The translations under genes and the position numbers were made by a program. The notes under the pieces were generated by a model. That model searched no databases. It was not told the DNA's origin and was given only the letters and a program-made list of their open reading frames with translations. This document shows, one piece after another, positions 9,875-19,354 of a DNA stretch of 64,000 bases (its first letter is position 1; every line of letters starts with the position of its first letter). The stretch is from Mycobacterium noviomagense. Lineage in GTDB: Bacteria > Actinomycetota > Actinomycetes > Mycobacteriales > Mycobacteriaceae. Where the stretch lies: NCBI RefSeq assembly GCF_010731635.1, contig NZ_AP022583.1, positions 2,542,001 to 2,606,000 on the forward strand, in the 5' to 3' direction.

Positions 9875-10672
9875 CTACTTCACCACACCAGGGCGGTCGG
9901 CGTAGAAGTAGGTGTATGCGGTCGTCATCGCACAGACAACGGCGGCGGCCGCCAGCAGCTGCGAACCGCTGACTGCCGAGCAGATGTACCCGCCGGTCAG
10001 TCCGCCCGCGACGAAGCTGGCAAAGAGCAGGAAGTGTCCCAGCCAGTCGGCAGCTGATCCGCCGCTGATGTGTCGCTCGATGCCTTGACCCAGCTTCACT
10101 ATCGTCCCCGTCACGTGGCTCAGCGGTATCGACACTTCCTCGTTCTTGACGAAGGTGGTGTTCAAAGCACCAATACCGAAGGCAATCACCAGGATTGGCA
10201 GAAAGGCGACAGGACCCGCCGACCAGCCCTGCAGCATGACGTCGCCGACAGTCGCGATCGAGAGACAAATAGTGGTGAGCAGAGTGGGCCCGTGCGGATG
10301 CGCTCTCCAGATGCGCCTGCGGCACAACGACCCGACGATCACGCCGGCCAGGAAGCACGACACCAGTAGTGTCGCGGAAATCGACAGCCAGGGGTCACCG
10401 ATGAACAAACCCGCCACTGCGCGTTGCGTATTGGCGGTGGCGGTCGTCACGAAGTAGCCGGCGGAGTGGGTGAACGCCACGGCGCCCACAAGCCCCGCCA
10501 GCCAAGCAAGGACCCATGACAACCGCGCCTCGCTGTCGAACAACTCGCCCACGGCCGTCCTGCCCTTGTCAGCGCGACGCCGCCACCGACGTTTGCGGAG
10601 CCGCGAGCTGGTAGCAGTGGGCGTGTCGATCGGCTCGACGCGCCCTATCTCGTGCGTGGTTTGCTCGGTCAT
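9875..10672 (-). CDS. DUF1275 (YoaK-like) membrane protein
   Basis: The 265-residue polytopic protein has a charged N-terminal tail of about 55 residues rich in Arg and Lys, then six or so hydrophobic segments. The sequence from LAWLAGLVGAVAFTHSAGYF onward is characteristic of the YoaK/DUF1275 family. Its function is unknown; transport has been suggested for the family. It heads a two-gene unit with the antiporter. The 118 bases before the next gene upstream presumably hold its promoter, but no clear element is seen. Confidence 0.82.
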   Translation of the reverse strand: MTEQTTHEIGRVEPIDTPTATSSRLRKRRWRRRADKGRTAVGELFDSEARLSWVLAWLAGLVGAVAFTHSAGYFVTTATANTQRAVAGLFIGDPWLSISATLLVSCFLAGVIVGSLCRRRIWRAHPHGPTLLTTICLSIATVGDVMLQGWSAGPVAFLPILVIAFGIGALNTTFVKNEEVSIPLSHVTGTIVKLGQGIERHISGGSAADWLGHFLLFASFVAGGLTGGYICSAVSGSQLLAAAAVVCAMTTAYTYFYADRPGVVK

Positions 10673-10790
10673 AAAGTGTGGTCGCCCTTTACTTTTCCAG
10701 ATGGCTCGGCAGATGGGCGGCCCGCAGCACGAATCGCCAAACGGTGCAGGCCGAAGTGGTTACTGGGAACGCTGCGTCACAGCGCAGCGA

Positions 10791-11195
10791 TCAGTGCCGG
10801 GCGATGCAGAACTGGGTCAAGCGTTCTCGGCCGCAAAGGGACATGACAGGCGCACATGAACCGGCCGCGCCAAGCAAGGAGTCTGTAGCCCAGGACGCCA
10901 GTGACGCGGTCCACCAATTCCATTGCGCCGCAGGCGACCATGTGGAGGGTCGAGTGCGGTGCAGCACCGCGACGTGAAGTGCGCTGTGCAGTCGCGGCGA
11001 ACCGGCGTGTTCGACATGGTGTTCAGGGCGCTCGTCGTCGACGTTGGCGGCGCTCGCTGATATCAACACGGGCTGCGGTGCTGCAGCGGCGGCTCGATCG
11101 GCCCGCGCAAGGCCGTACCCAATGACCGCAAACAACACGCATACCGCAACGGCGAGGGCGCTGGCCGACCGCTTCCACGACGGACCAAAAGTCAC
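10791..11195 (-). CDS. LpqS-like small exported protein (putative copper-related)
   Basis: This small protein resembles M. tuberculosis LpqS (Rv0847, 130 residues, copper-induced through RicR). The similarity is an N-terminal signal-anchor (ALAVAVCVLFAVIGYGLA), a His-containing middle (PEHHVEH) and the C-terminal ending RLTQFCIARH, compared with the recalled LpqS ending LTRFCLARR. The GTG start at 11195 gives 134 residues, close to LpqS; an ATG at 11255 would add 20. No Cys follows the signal at a convincing lipobox. The 273 bases between here and gpdA1 hold no other gene that I can support, and no RicR-type operator was seen. The similarity is partial and from memory, so the call is tentative. 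Confidence 0.5.
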   Translation of the reverse strand: MTFGPSWKRSASALAVAVCVLFAVIGYGLARADRAAAAAPQPVLISASAANVDDERPEHHVEHAGSPRLHSALHVAVLHRTRPSTWSPAAQWNWWTASLASWATDSLLGAAGSCAPVMSLCGRERLTQFCIARH

Positions 11196-11469
11196 AGTGT
11201 CCCAATCACGGCAGCGACTATGACGATCATCCAACTCCCCAACCCGTAGCAACATGATCAGCGTGCAGCGTACAGCTCCTGGTTAACCTCTCACTACCTA
11301 TAAGATTGCAGCGAAGTTAAACCCTTCGCGCACAAGCTGTTACTGATACTGTGAGCAACACCACGCAGGGTCGACGCTCAATTGCTCTGCGCCAGCTTAT
11401 TTATCGGCTCCACACCGCGGCAAACGGACCGGCCCGCACATAGGAAACGCATACAAACAAGTCGGTTTG

Positions 11470-12495
11470 TTAAAACCCGGCGCCGTGTACCTCGTGTCCC
11501 GGAGGTTCCGCGGTCAAGCCGCGGTAGGCCTGCTCGACGGTCGAGCCGTGGTTGATCACCGCGTCGACCTCGCGGGCGATCGGCATGTTCAACCCGTACT
11601 TGTCGGCGAACTCCATGATCACGCTGGCGGCTTTGACGCCCTCGGCGACCTGGTTCATCGAGGAGATGATCTCGTCGATCGGTTTGCCGGCACCCAGCTG
11701 CTCGCCGACGTGGCGGTTGCGGCTGCGCTGGCTGGTGCAGGTGACGATCAGGTCGCCCATCCCGGCCAGCCCGGCAAAGGTGTCGCGCTGCCCGCCCATG
11801 GCCTCGCCGAGCTTGGACATCTCGCGCACCGAGCGGGCCATCACCAAGGCGCGGGTGTTCTCGCCGATGCCGAGCGAGTAGCCCATGCCGACGGCGATCG
11901 CGTAGACGTTCTTCAGCGCTCCGCACATCTCGACACCGAGCACGTCGTCGAGGGTGTACACGCGGAATCGCTTGGTGCGGAAAAGCTCGGCGAGTCGGGC
12001 GGCCAGGTGGTGGTCGGGCATCGCCAACACTGCCGCGGCCGCATACCCCTCCGCGACTTCGCGCGCGATGTTCGGGCCGGCCAGAATGCCGGCCGGATGC
12101 CCGGGCAGTACTTCGTCGACGATTTGCGACATCCGCATGTTGGTGCCCTGCTCGAGACCCTTGACCAGCGAGACCACGGGTACCCAGGGGCGTAGCTCTG
12201 CGGCCAGCTCGATGAGCACATCGCGAAAGCCGTGTGACGGCACGCCCATGACGACGACGTCGGCGGTGTTGGCGGCCTCGGAGAAGTCGGTGGTGGCCCG
12301 CAGCGTCTCGCTGAGCACGACTTCGTCACCCAGATAGCGGGTGTTGCGATGGTTGTCGTTGATGTCCTCGGCGACTTCCTTCGAGCGCACCCACTGCAGC
12401 GTCGGGCTCCGACGCGCGCAGATGGACGCGACGGTCGTTCCCCAGGAACCACCCCCCAAGACGACGACTTTCGGTTCGCGCATAGCAGGTGCCAT
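11470..12495 (-). CDS. gpdA1: Glycerol-3-phosphate dehydrogenase [NAD(P)+] (GpdA1)
   Basis: This enzyme interconverts dihydroxyacetone phosphate and sn-glycerol 3-phosphate for phospholipid synthesis. The 341 residues start with the nucleotide-binding motif VVLGGGSWGTTVA. They include the conserved segments GLEQGTNMRMSQ and GPNIAREVAEGYA, and the substrate-site stretch GLAGMGDLIVTCTS followed by RNRHVGEQLG. It is very close to my recollection of Rv0564c. The start could instead be the ATG four codons in (MREPKV). A weak ACAAAC/GTTTGT hairpin (11453-11470) ends on its stop codon. Confidence 0.94.
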   Translation of the reverse strand: MAPAMREPKVVVLGGGSWGTTVASICARRSPTLQWVRSKEVAEDINDNHRNTRYLGDEVVLSETLRATTDFSEAANTADVVVMGVPSHGFRDVLIELAAELRPWVPVVSLVKGLEQGTNMRMSQIVDEVLPGHPAGILAGPNIAREVAEGYAAAAVLAMPDHHLAARLAELFRTKRFRVYTLDDVLGVEMCGALKNVYAIAVGMGYSLGIGENTRALVMARSVREMSKLGEAMGGQRDTFAGLAGMGDLIVTCTSQRSRNRHVGEQLGAGKPIDEIISSMNQVAEGVKAASVIMEFADKYGLNMPIAREVDAVINHGSTVEQAYRGLTAEPPGHEVHGAGF

Positions 12496-12619
12496 GGCGA
12501 TCAGCGTATTGCCGAGGCCGGGCGTTTACTGACAGTTCGCGAACAGCGGTTGCGACGGCGTCGCTGGAGGTATCGCAACCAGGCAGGGAAAGTTTTCCGC
12601 CATCGACGATTTGGAATCC

Positions 12620-12632
12620 TGACAATGTGTCA
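12620..12632. promoter_or_regulatory. Short palindrome before the adenylyl cyclase
   Basis: TGACA-ATG-TGTCA is a perfect 5-bp inverted repeat 12 bases upstream of the cyclase start, inside the 148-base divergent region with gpdA1. Its position could suit an operator. It does not match the CRP consensus (TGTGA-N6-TCACA). Confidence 0.3.
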
Positions 12633-12643
12633 ATAAGTAAGCT

Positions 12644-13981
12644 GTGAGGATGGCGGGCAAAGCCAAAAGCGCGCCAGCGATGCGGCCAGGGGGTCCGCTT
12701 CGGCGGTCTAAACGCATCGCGGGGCTTCTTTGGAGCCCCACCGTGCCGGTACGCGACCAGCATTACAGCCAACGGGTCGTGCGCCGGTTGCGGGTGCTCA
12801 ACTTCGCGACATTGTTAGCGGCGGTCCTCACCGCGGGCTTCGGAATCGGTTTTGGGCTGGTCACGGGACAAGGGCTCGAGCGTGTCGCCATCAGCTACCT
12901 CCTCCCGGCGGTGATTTTCGCGTTGGTCCCCGTGCTCCACCGCTTCGGTGAGTTCGCCGCACCGGTGACCTTCTTCGGATGCGTCTACCTGACCATCTTT
13001 ATCGTCTGCTGGACGGTAGGCACCGGCTCCGGCCTGCAGTTCTACTTCCTGGTCACGGCGCCCCTTGTGGTGTTGCTGCTCGGCGATGAACACATCGTGC
13101 TCGCATCGGTTGTCGCGGCCGTCGGCGCTGCGCTCGCGGTGATCCTGCTGATCATTGTTCCCTACGACACCGGAATTCGCCCACACTGGGCCGTCACGGT
13201 GAATTTCGCATTCGCATCGGTAGCGGCTTGCGCGATGGTGGTCGCGACAGTCTGGTACGCGCTGCGCGAGATCACCCGTGCCGAAGAAGTCATCGAGCTG
13301 GAGTACCAGAGATCCGAGTCGTTGCTGGCCAATATCCTGCCCGCCAGCATCGCAAAGCAGTTGAAGAACCCTGAAGCCAGGATCATCGCCGACAAGTACG
13401 ACGACGCTTCTATTCTGTTCGCCGACATCGCCGGATTTACCCAGTGGGCCAGTGCCACCAATCCGGCCGAGCTGGTCGACTTTCTGAATCAGCTGTATAC
13501 CAGTTTGGACCGCCTGGTCGAGCGCCACGGCTTGGAAAAGGTCAAGACCAGCGGGGATTCGTACATGGTCGTCAGCGGCGTGCCCACGCCCCGGCCGGAC
13601 CATCTGCAGGCGCTGGCCAACCTGGCGCTCGATATCGCCGACGCGGTGGCGGACCTGCGCGACCCGCAAGGGCGACCGGTTCCGCTGCGGATCGGGCTGG
13701 CCGCGGGCCCGGTGGTCGCCGGCGTGGTGGGCGCGCGACGATTCTTCTATGACGTATGGGGAGACGCGGTCAACGTCGCCTCACGCATGGAATCCACAGA
13801 CAACGAAGGCCGCATTCAGGTACCGCAGGACGTCTACGAACGGCTCAAGGACGACTTCCTCTTCGAGGAGCGAGGTGACGTAGAAGTCAAAGGAAAGGGC
13901 GTCATGCACACCTGGTACCTGGTGGGGCGCCGAAGCGCAGAAGTCGGAAGCGTTGCGGCAGCAAGTCGGCACGCAGACTAG
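12644..13981 (+). CDS. Membrane class III adenylyl cyclase, Rv1625c-like
   Basis: The 445-residue protein makes cAMP from ATP. It has six hydrophobic segments (about residues 48-210), then a linker and a class III catalytic domain. Catalytic residues are all visible: metal-binding D261 (FADIAGF) and D305 (SGDSYM), adenine-specifying K301 and D370 (FFYDVWGD), and transition-state N377 and R381 (VNVASRM). This is the set known from M. tuberculosis Rv1625c, which mammalian-like cyclases form as a homodimer; overall similarity to Rv1625c is strong. The start is GTG, with an ATG two codons in. The stop codon interlocks with that of the convergent monooxygenase gene in a CTAG. Confidence 0.93.
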   Translation: MRMAGKAKSAPAMRPGGPLRRSKRIAGLLWSPTVPVRDQHYSQRVVRRLRVLNFATLLAAVLTAGFGIGFGLVTGQGLERVAISYLLPAVIFALVPVLHRFGEFAAPVTFFGCVYLTIFIVCWTVGTGSGLQFYFLVTAPLVVLLLGDEHIVLASVVAAVGAALAVILLIIVPYDTGIRPHWAVTVNFAFASVAACAMVVATVWYALREITRAEEVIELEYQRSESLLANILPASIAKQLKNPEARIIADKYDDASILFADIAGFTQWASATNPAELVDFLNQLYTSLDRLVERHGLEKVKTSGDSYMVVSGVPTPRPDHLQALANLALDIADAVADLRDPQGRPVPLRIGLAAGPVVAGVVGARRFFYDVWGDAVNVASRMESTDNEGRIQVPQDVYERLKDDFLFEERGDVEVKGKGVMHTWYLVGRRSAEVGSVAAASRHAD

Positions 13982-15483
13982 GACGCCGCCGACACCCGTT
14001 CCCCGGCACGCCCGAACACCATGGCCTCGTCGATCCGGTCGAACCGGTAGTCCAGGGCGTCGGCGAAGTAGTTCTGCCGCACGTTCCACGGCCGCTTGGT
14101 GCCGGACTTGGGCAGCGCGTGCAACGAGCGCAGCACATAGCCGGCCTGGATGTCCCATGACGGCTTCTCCGGCATCGGCTCGTCGCCGCGGTGCGGATAG
14201 GCGTGGGTGTAGCCGCGGGAGCGCATGTATGCCAGCAACTTTGCTGTCGCGCGGGCGGTCATGTCGGCTCGCAGCGTCCAGGAGGCGTTGGTGTAGCCCA
14301 CGCACCAGAACAGGTTGGGCACGTCTTCGAGCATGTGGGCCTTGTAGACGAAGCGGTCCTGCGGCTTGATCTCCACGCCATCCAAAGACACAGTCACCCC
14401 GCCGAGCGCCTGCAACTGCAGCCCGGTCGCGGTGACGATGATGTCGGCGTCCAGATGCGCGCCGGACTTCAACACGATGCCGGTGGCGTCGAAGTGATCG
14501 ATGTGGTCGGTGACCACCTCGGCGCGGCCTTCGCTGATCGCGACGTAGAGGTCGGCGTCCGGGATCAGGCACAGCCGCTGGTCCCACGGGTTGTACCGCG
14601 GTTTGAAATGGGTGTCGACGTCGTAGCCGTCCGGCAGGTGACGGATCGCGATCTGGCGGATCCACCACTTCATGAAAGCGGGTGTCTTGCGGGACAAAAA
14701 CCAGATCGCCCCTTCCAGCAACGCGTTGCGCATCCGGATGATCTGGTGTGCGACCTTGCGCGGCAATACTTTTCGCAGCAGATCGGAGAAGGGGCTGTAC
14801 CTCGAGGCCGAGAACATGTAGGTCGGCGAGCGCTGCAGCATGGTGACTTTTGACGCTTTCTCGGTCAGCGACGGGATCAGCGAGATCGCCGTCGCCCCGC
14901 TGCCGATGACCACCATCTTCTTGCCGGTGTAGTCGAGGTCCTCGGGCCAATGCTGCGGGTGGACGACGCTGCCGCCGAACTGCTCGATGCCGGGAAAGTC
15001 CGGCGTGTAGCCCTCGTCGTAGTTGTAGTAGCCGGACCCGAAGAACACGAACCGGGCGCGGTAGGTTTTCGAAGCGCCGCCCTGCTCGGCGGTGACCGTC
15101 CACGCGTCCGTGTCAGAATCCCAATTAGCCGCGCGCACATAGCTGTTGAACCGGATGTGGCGGTCGATGCCGTACTTGTGTGCGGTCGCGGTCAGGTATT
15201 CGCGGATGTGCACCCCGTCGGCAACGCCTTCTTTGCGGGTCCACGGCTCGTAGGGGAAGGACAGCGTGAAGATGCTGCTGTCCGAGCGCACCCCGGGGTA
15301 GCGGAACAGGTCCCAGGTGCCGCCGATCTGCTCGCGCCGCTCCAGGATCACGTAGCGGATGCCGGGGTTGCGCTCGGTGATGCGGTAGGCGGCGCCGATC
15401 CCGGAAATGCCGGCGCCGATGATGACGACGTCGAAGTCCTCGGGCGCATCGGCGGCGTGGGCGTCCAGGGAAGTCATGTCCAT
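13978..15483 (-). CDS. Flavin-containing (Baeyer-Villiger type) monooxygenase, Rv0565c-like
   Basis: This 501-residue NADPH- and FAD-dependent monooxygenase belongs to the EthA/Baeyer-Villiger group. The FAD motif GAGISGIGAAYRI follows a short N-terminal tail. The NADPH motif is GSGATAISLIPSL, and in between lies the FxGxxxHxxxW-type region (FGGSVVHPQHWPEDLDY). The start is placed at MDMTSLD, with a second ATG two codons later; the open frame extends further upstream without family similarity. Its position matches Rv0565c. Relatives activate thioamide prodrugs, but the natural substrate is unknown. Confidence 0.92.
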   Translation of the reverse strand: MDMTSLDAHAADAPEDFDVVIIGAGISGIGAAYRITERNPGIRYVILERREQIGGTWDLFRYPGVRSDSSIFTLSFPYEPWTRKEGVADGVHIREYLTATAHKYGIDRHIRFNSYVRAANWDSDTDAWTVTAEQGGASKTYRARFVFFGSGYYNYDEGYTPDFPGIEQFGGSVVHPQHWPEDLDYTGKKMVVIGSGATAISLIPSLTEKASKVTMLQRSPTYMFSASRYSPFSDLLRKVLPRKVAHQIIRMRNALLEGAIWFLSRKTPAFMKWWIRQIAIRHLPDGYDVDTHFKPRYNPWDQRLCLIPDADLYVAISEGRAEVVTDHIDHFDATGIVLKSGAHLDADIIVTATGLQLQALGGVTVSLDGVEIKPQDRFVYKAHMLEDVPNLFWCVGYTNASWTLRADMTARATAKLLAYMRSRGYTHAYPHRGDEPMPEKPSWDIQAGYVLRSLHALPKSGTKRPWNVRQNYFADALDYRFDRIDEAMVFGRAGERVSAAS

Positions 15484-15520
15484 CAGATTAGGCACCCACC
15501 GGTTGATTGGGCCAGAGTGA

Positions 15521-16147
15521 CTACGACGGCTCGAGTAGGACGTCGACGTGCAACGGTGCGCAATGGTCGATGAGCCAGATCTGGTCGGCGGCGCTGGCGA
15601 AGATGCGCGCGTAGGAGAGGTCCTGAGCGAACGCTCCCCCTTTCTCAGCGCACCGATCGCCGAAGAAGACGTACGCCTTGGTGTCATTGCACAGTCGCGA
15701 CACCCACACCATGCCGTCCACGCCGATACCGTGTGCCGCTTCGGCCCATACAACGGTGGTCGGGTAGGTGGAGGCCGGGCTTGACGTGACATCTTCGGGG
15801 CTGACCTTGAGGCGCCGTAACGCCATGCCGTGGAGGACAGCCAGGCGCAGGTCGCGGGTTACTTCCAGGCGGGCGAGTGCTTTGGTGGAGTACTTGTCGA
15901 AGGGCAGGACGCCCCCTTCGACCGGGATGTCGTGCAGCAGCGTCTCGGCGATGGCCGCTTCTTCGGTGTCGGCCGCGTACATGATCGGTAGGACGGGGTC
16001 ACCGAAGAACCCGAACCGGGTCGGGGCGCCGACGCCCGGGTTGAACTCGGTGGCGGCGCGGCTCGCGGTGAAGACGCGGTAGAGCAGGTGCCCCTTGCGC
16101 AAGATGTCGATGGTCGGCTTGAAGGGGCTGGGCGGCCCTTTCACCAC
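15521..16147 (-). CDS. RES-domain toxin (NAD+ phosphorylase/glycohydrolase family)
   Basis: The 208-residue protein has the RES fold seen in MbcT-type toxins, which destroy NAD+. RES-typical segments are LYRVFTASRAATEFNPG, then APTRFGFFGDP, then MYAADTEEAAIAETLLHD with the conserved Glu. It starts at a GTG that overlaps the end of the upstream antitoxin gene by seven bases, the standard order for RES modules (antitoxin first). Its sequence is clearly different from the second RES protein at 31.4 kb. Activity is inferred from the family. Confidence 0.85.
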   Translation of the reverse strand: MVKGPPSPFKPTIDILRKGHLLYRVFTASRAATEFNPGVGAPTRFGFFGDPVLPIMYAADTEEAAIAETLLHDIPVEGGVLPFDKYSTKALARLEVTRDLRLAVLHGMALRRLKVSPEDVTSSPASTYPTTVVWAEAAHGIGVDGMVWVSRLCNDTKAYVFFGDRCAEKGGAFAQDLSYARIFASAADQIWLIDHCAPLHVDVLLEPS

Positions 16148-16656
16148 TCGATGGCCAGGTCGTCCGCCGCCACTGCGACCACGCGGTCCGGATCCTCAGC
16201 GAGGTTGTCGACGGGTCGGTCTCCGTCGAAGTACGTCGTCGGCGAGCACAGCCACTGCACCAGGCCGGCCTCGGACCAGTCATTGGCTTCCGCGATCTCG
16301 CGAAGGCGGCCTATCGCCGGCAGGGGCTGTCCGTCTGGGCCGAACTGGAACCCCGGGTAGGCAAGGTAGTTGCCCTTGCGCACGGCAACCAGCTGTTTGT
16401 TGCGGTGCGCGCTGGTGGCGAGATTGCGCGGGGCACGCGACCGCGACCCCATCCGCTCACCGGCTTGGGTGCTGGTCAGCATGCCGAACTCCGCCTCGAT
16501 CCGTGCGTAGAGATTGTGTTCGGCTTGCACGGCCCGGGTGATGGCGGGTTCGGTGTAGACCGCGACCGCGGACAGCGCCGCGCCCACGGCTTGAGCACTC
16601 TCGCGCACGCGGCGCGCTGCGACGGTGAGGTCTTCCACGGTGGTCATAGGCACCAT
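16141..16656 (-). CDS. RES-associated antitoxin (MbcA/ParS-like)
   Basis: This is the upstream partner of the RES toxin, about 171 residues from MVPMTTVEDL (a second ATG at 16647 gives 168). The N-terminal half is helical with no recognised motif. The C-terminal half contains YLAYPGFQFGPDGQPLPAIG, the conserved aromatic-rich stretch of RES-binding antitoxin domains, and ends in an acidic tail (AADDLAIEW). In relatives the C-terminal segment plugs the toxin active site. It overlaps the toxin by seven bases and presumably autoregulates the pair. Confidence 0.75.
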   Translation of the reverse strand: MVPMTTVEDLTVAARRVRESAQAVGAALSAVAVYTEPAITRAVQAEHNLYARIEAEFGMLTSTQAGERMGSRSRAPRNLATSAHRNKQLVAVRKGNYLAYPGFQFGPDGQPLPAIGRLREIAEANDWSEAGLVQWLCSPTTYFDGDRPVDNLAEDPDRVVAVAADDLAIEW

Positions 16657-16705
16657 CTTACGTGCGATTCGTGCGCTTGCAGCAGCCGCACGAAGCGCAC
16701 GAACA

Positions 16706-17197
16706 TCAGCGATAGTTGACGAACTGCAGAGCCACGTCGAGATCGGCGTTCTTGAGCATGGCAATGACGGCCTGCAGGTCGTCCTTCTTTTTGCTGGAGA
16801 CGCGTACCTCGTCGCCCTGGATCTGGGTCTTGATGTTCTTGGGTCCCTCGTCGCGGATCAGCTTGGTGATCTTCTTCGCGTTCTCGCTGGAGATGCCCTG
16901 CTTGATGGTGCCGGTCACCTTGTAGGCCTTGCCGGAGGCCTGCGGTTGGCCCGCCTCGAAGGCCTTCATCGAAATGTCGCGGCGGATCAGCTTCTCCTTG
17001 AAGACGTCGACGGCCGCCTTGACGCGCTCCTCGGTGGAGCTGGTCAGCTCGATGGTGTCGTCGCCCTTCCACGCGATCTTGGTGTCGGTGCCGCGGAAGT
17101 CGAACCGGGTGGCCAGCTCCTTGGCGGCCTGGTTGAGGGCGTTGTCGACCTCCTGGCGATCTACCTTGCTGACCACGTCGAACGATGAATCCGCCAT
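16706..17197 (-). CDS. YajQ-family nucleotide-binding protein (Rv0566c-like)
   Basis: The 163-residue protein has the two RRM-like halves of the YajQ family. It begins with [20 protein letters not shown] and ends with [10 protein letters not shown], both diagnostic, and matches Rv0566c in length. The start is set at this ATG; the longer open frame upstream runs back through the tRNA gene. YajQ homologues bind nucleic acid or cyclic di-GMP in other bacteria; the role in mycobacteria is not settled. Confidence 0.95.
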   Translation of the reverse strand: MADSSFDVVSKVDRQEVDNALNQAAKELATRFDFRGTDTKIAWKGDDTIELTSSTEERVKAAVDVFKEKLIRRDISMKAFEAGQPQASGKAYKVTGTIKQGISSENAKKITKLIRDEGPKNIKTQIQGDEVRVSSKKKDDLQAVIAMLKNADLDVALQFVNYR

Positions 17198-17270
17198 TGG
17201 ATTCGTCCCCTTCCCATCGGTTTGCGTCCGGATTACCTCCCCGTTGTACTCTGCTAGACGTAACACATCC

Positions 17271-17356
17271 GGCAGGTTGCCCGAGCGGCCAATGGGAGCG
17301 GACTGTAAATCCGTCGGCGTATGCCTACCCAGGTTCGAATCCTGGACCTGCCACCA
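17271..17356 (+). tRNA. tyrT: tRNA-Tyr (GUA)
   Basis: The acceptor stem GGCAGGT pairs with ACCTGCC, followed by discriminator A and an encoded CCA. The anticodon GTA is at 17305-17307 within ACTGTAAAT. A long variable arm follows, as expected for a bacterial class II tRNA-Tyr, and the T arm contains GGTTCGAATCC. It sits beside the yajQ gene as in M. tuberculosis. Confidence 0.97.
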
Positions 17357-17445
17357 AGGTCGAAGGCTATCTGGGCGCATGCCAAGCGGTTTCAGAGTTT
17401 TCACCGTCGGCAAAGCGTCCGCAGATCGAGCAGTCGTCCCGCCCC

Positions 17446-18432
17446 TTAGCGGGTCACGCCGCGAAGGGCCGCGACCGTATCGGACAAGGTAGCGCGCGGG
17501 TCCCGGTAGGTGATGCCGAGTTCTCGCTCGCTCGGCGAGTCATCGGACTCCGGCATCTGGGTGTAGTACTGCATCCCGGCCGAGGTGAACGGCGTGTCGA
17601 ACGGCAAGAACCGCCCCGCACGATCCAGTAGTGCCCCCGCAACACGCAGCGCGGTGTCGGGAACCGGCACCGCCATCATCGAAATCCCGGCGACTTCGCC
17701 GAGCAGCTTCGCGAGCTCGGTCGCCGGAACGCGATGACCGCCCGCGGTGTAGCGGCGCGGTCCACGCCCGGCCTCCAACAGTGCGACGTGCAGTGCGGCG
17801 ACATCGCGGACGTCGACGACCAACCATGCCGCACCCCGCCCGGGAATCACACGCATTCGCAGCGCCGCCTTCACGCCCTCGCCGGCCTCACCGAACTGGT
17901 CGCCAACAGGCGGACCGAGAACCATGCCGGGATAAGTGATGTTGACCGGGGCGCCGGCGTCCTGAAGCCCACGAGCATAAATCTCGACTTGTGCTTTGGA
18001 GATCCCGTATCCGTCTGTTCCACCGACAACCGGCAGATCCGCCGTCAGCGTCTGCAAGCCAGGATGAAATAGCGCGGTAAAGCTCGAGACGTGAATGATG
18101 GGATCCAGTCCCAACTCCACGGCCTGGCCGAGGACGTTTCGGGCGCCCGCCATGTTGGTGCTGATCATCTCGGAAGCCTGGCGTGGATCGGTCGCCACCA
18201 GGGCAGCGCTGTGCACGACCGCGTCACAACCGCGCAACGCCGCCCGTACCGAGTCGCGGTCGGAGATGTCGCCAACGACGAAGTCCGACACGTCAACGCC
18301 GAGTTGGGCGACGGATGTCTTCAGCTTCGCGGGAGTTCGCACCAGGAACCGGATGCAGTGTCCGGCATCGGCAACGGCCTTGGCGGTCCAGCCACCGACA
18401 AATCCCGTACCGCCGGTGACAAGAACGCGCAT
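17446..18432 (-). CDS. NAD(P)-dependent epimerase/dehydratase (extended SDR)
   Basis: The 328-residue extended short-chain dehydrogenase starts with the Rossmann motif [15 protein letters not shown]. The active-site YxxxK is [10 protein letters not shown], preceded by HVSSFTALF holding the Ser. The start is the ATG giving MRVLVTGG; the open frame upstream carries no family sequence. The C-terminal substrate domain resembles mycobacterial dihydroflavonol-reductase-like proteins. The substrate is unknown. It lies 10 bases downstream of the transglycosylase gene and is probably cotranscribed with it. Confidence 0.88.
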   Translation of the reverse strand: MRVLVTGGTGFVGGWTAKAVADAGHCIRFLVRTPAKLKTSVAQLGVDVSDFVVGDISDRDSVRAALRGCDAVVHSAALVATDPRQASEMISTNMAGARNVLGQAVELGLDPIIHVSSFTALFHPGLQTLTADLPVVGGTDGYGISKAQVEIYARGLQDAGAPVNITYPGMVLGPPVGDQFGEAGEGVKAALRMRVIPGRGAAWLVVDVRDVAALHVALLEAGRGPRRYTAGGHRVPATELAKLLGEVAGISMMAVPVPDTALRVAGALLDRAGRFLPFDTPFTSAGMQYYTQMPESDDSPSERELGITYRDPRATLSDTVAALRGVTR

Positions 18433-18442
18433 GATGCGAAGT

Positions 18443-19354
18443 TTAGGGTCGGTGGGTCGCCAGGTAGTCCGCGACGGGAATCGGTGCGGTCGCGCAGTAA
18501 CCAATAGGTAGGACGACGTCACCGGCCGTGGTGTTGTAATCGACGTCCCAGCGGTAGTACCCGGCAAACGCAGCGGGATCTGCTGCGAGCACCGCTGCGT
18601 AGTCGTTGACCGCCTGCACGTATTGGCTCGAGTTGTTGTACCGGTACAGCGCGTAATCGCGGTTGTCGGCGAAGCCATTAGCAGCGAGGTAGCGGCCGGC
18701 CGCCAAGACGCTGTCGTGTGGCGAGAAGATGTCGCCGCCCTCGCCGTAGGCGGCAAAGGTGGAAGGTAGGAATTGCATGGGGCCTTGTGCGCCGGCGTCA
18801 CTTGCGCCAACGATGCGGCCGAAGCCGGTCTCGATCAGATTGATTGCGGCGAGATAGGGCCAGCCGACGCCGGACGCCGATTCCGCCTTGCGGTAGTAGC
18901 CCAGCAGCTCGCCGGCCGGCGCCGGCGGGGCGATCCGCCACGGGGGCAGCGTGTCTTTTTCTTGGCCCGTGCTCATCGCGGTGAGCTGCCGACGCGCGTC
19001 GACATTGCGGTCGTAGGTTCCGAGCAGCGAGGGTGGGATTCGCGGACGCGCGATCGGGTCCCACTCCGGATGCCGTCCGAGGGCGCGGTAGGCCGCTTGT
19101 TGGCGGCGCGCCGCCCCGATCAGCACCGCCTCCGACGACGACGGATCGCGCAGCGCCTGCTCGTCGGCAACAAGGTCGTCGGCAAGTTGCACGGGGTCCG
19201 ATGCCAGCCGCCGCTGCGGCACGGGCGGATGCGTGGCCGCTGCCGCGGAGGGAGTGGCCCTCGACGTCGGTGCGGTCGAGGGCCGGGCCGACTGTGAGCA
19301 GGCGACCAGCGCCAACGTGATCGCGGCGACGAGCAGCCTCACGCCGTAACCCAT
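18443..19354 (-). CDS. Lytic murein transglycosylase lipoprotein
   Basis: This 303-residue secreted enzyme cleaves peptidoglycan glycan strands, leaving 1,6-anhydroMurNAc ends. It begins with a lipoprotein signal (LVAAITLALVACS, lipobox LVAC) and a Thr/Ser/Pro/Ala-rich linker to about residue 50. The transglycosylase core has the catalytic Glu in AAINLIETGFGRI, followed by GASDAGAQGPMQFLPSTFAAY, the SLT family signature. The start is the ATG beginning MGYGVRLL. It is divergent from a peptidoglycan amidase, and anhydroMurNAc-recycling genes lie just beyond, so its product may feed them. Confidence 0.9.
   Translation of the reverse strand: MGYGVRLLVAAITLALVACSQSARPSTAPTSRATPSAAAATHPPVPQRRLASDPVQLADDLVADEQALRDPSSSEAVLIGAARRQQAAYRALGRHPEWDPIARPRIPPSLLGTYDRNVDARRQLTAMSTGQEKDTLPPWRIAPPAPAGELLGYYRKAESASGVGWPYLAAINLIETGFGRIVGASDAGAQGPMQFLPSTFAAYGEGGDIFSPHDSVLAAGRYLAANGFADNRDYALYRYNNSSQYVQAVNDYAAVLAADPAAFAGYYRWDVDYNTTAGDVVLPIGYCATAPIPVADYLATHRP

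Noticed and set aside
12620..12632. CRP-cAMP binding site before the cyclase
   Set aside because: TGACA-ATG-TGTCA has the wrong half-site and spacing for TGTGA-N6-TCACA.
12815..13669. Long minus-strand open frame opposite the adenylyl cyclase
   Set aside because: It is the antisense shadow of a conserved catalytic domain; its composition (Arg, Gln, Gly, His) has no protein-like pattern.
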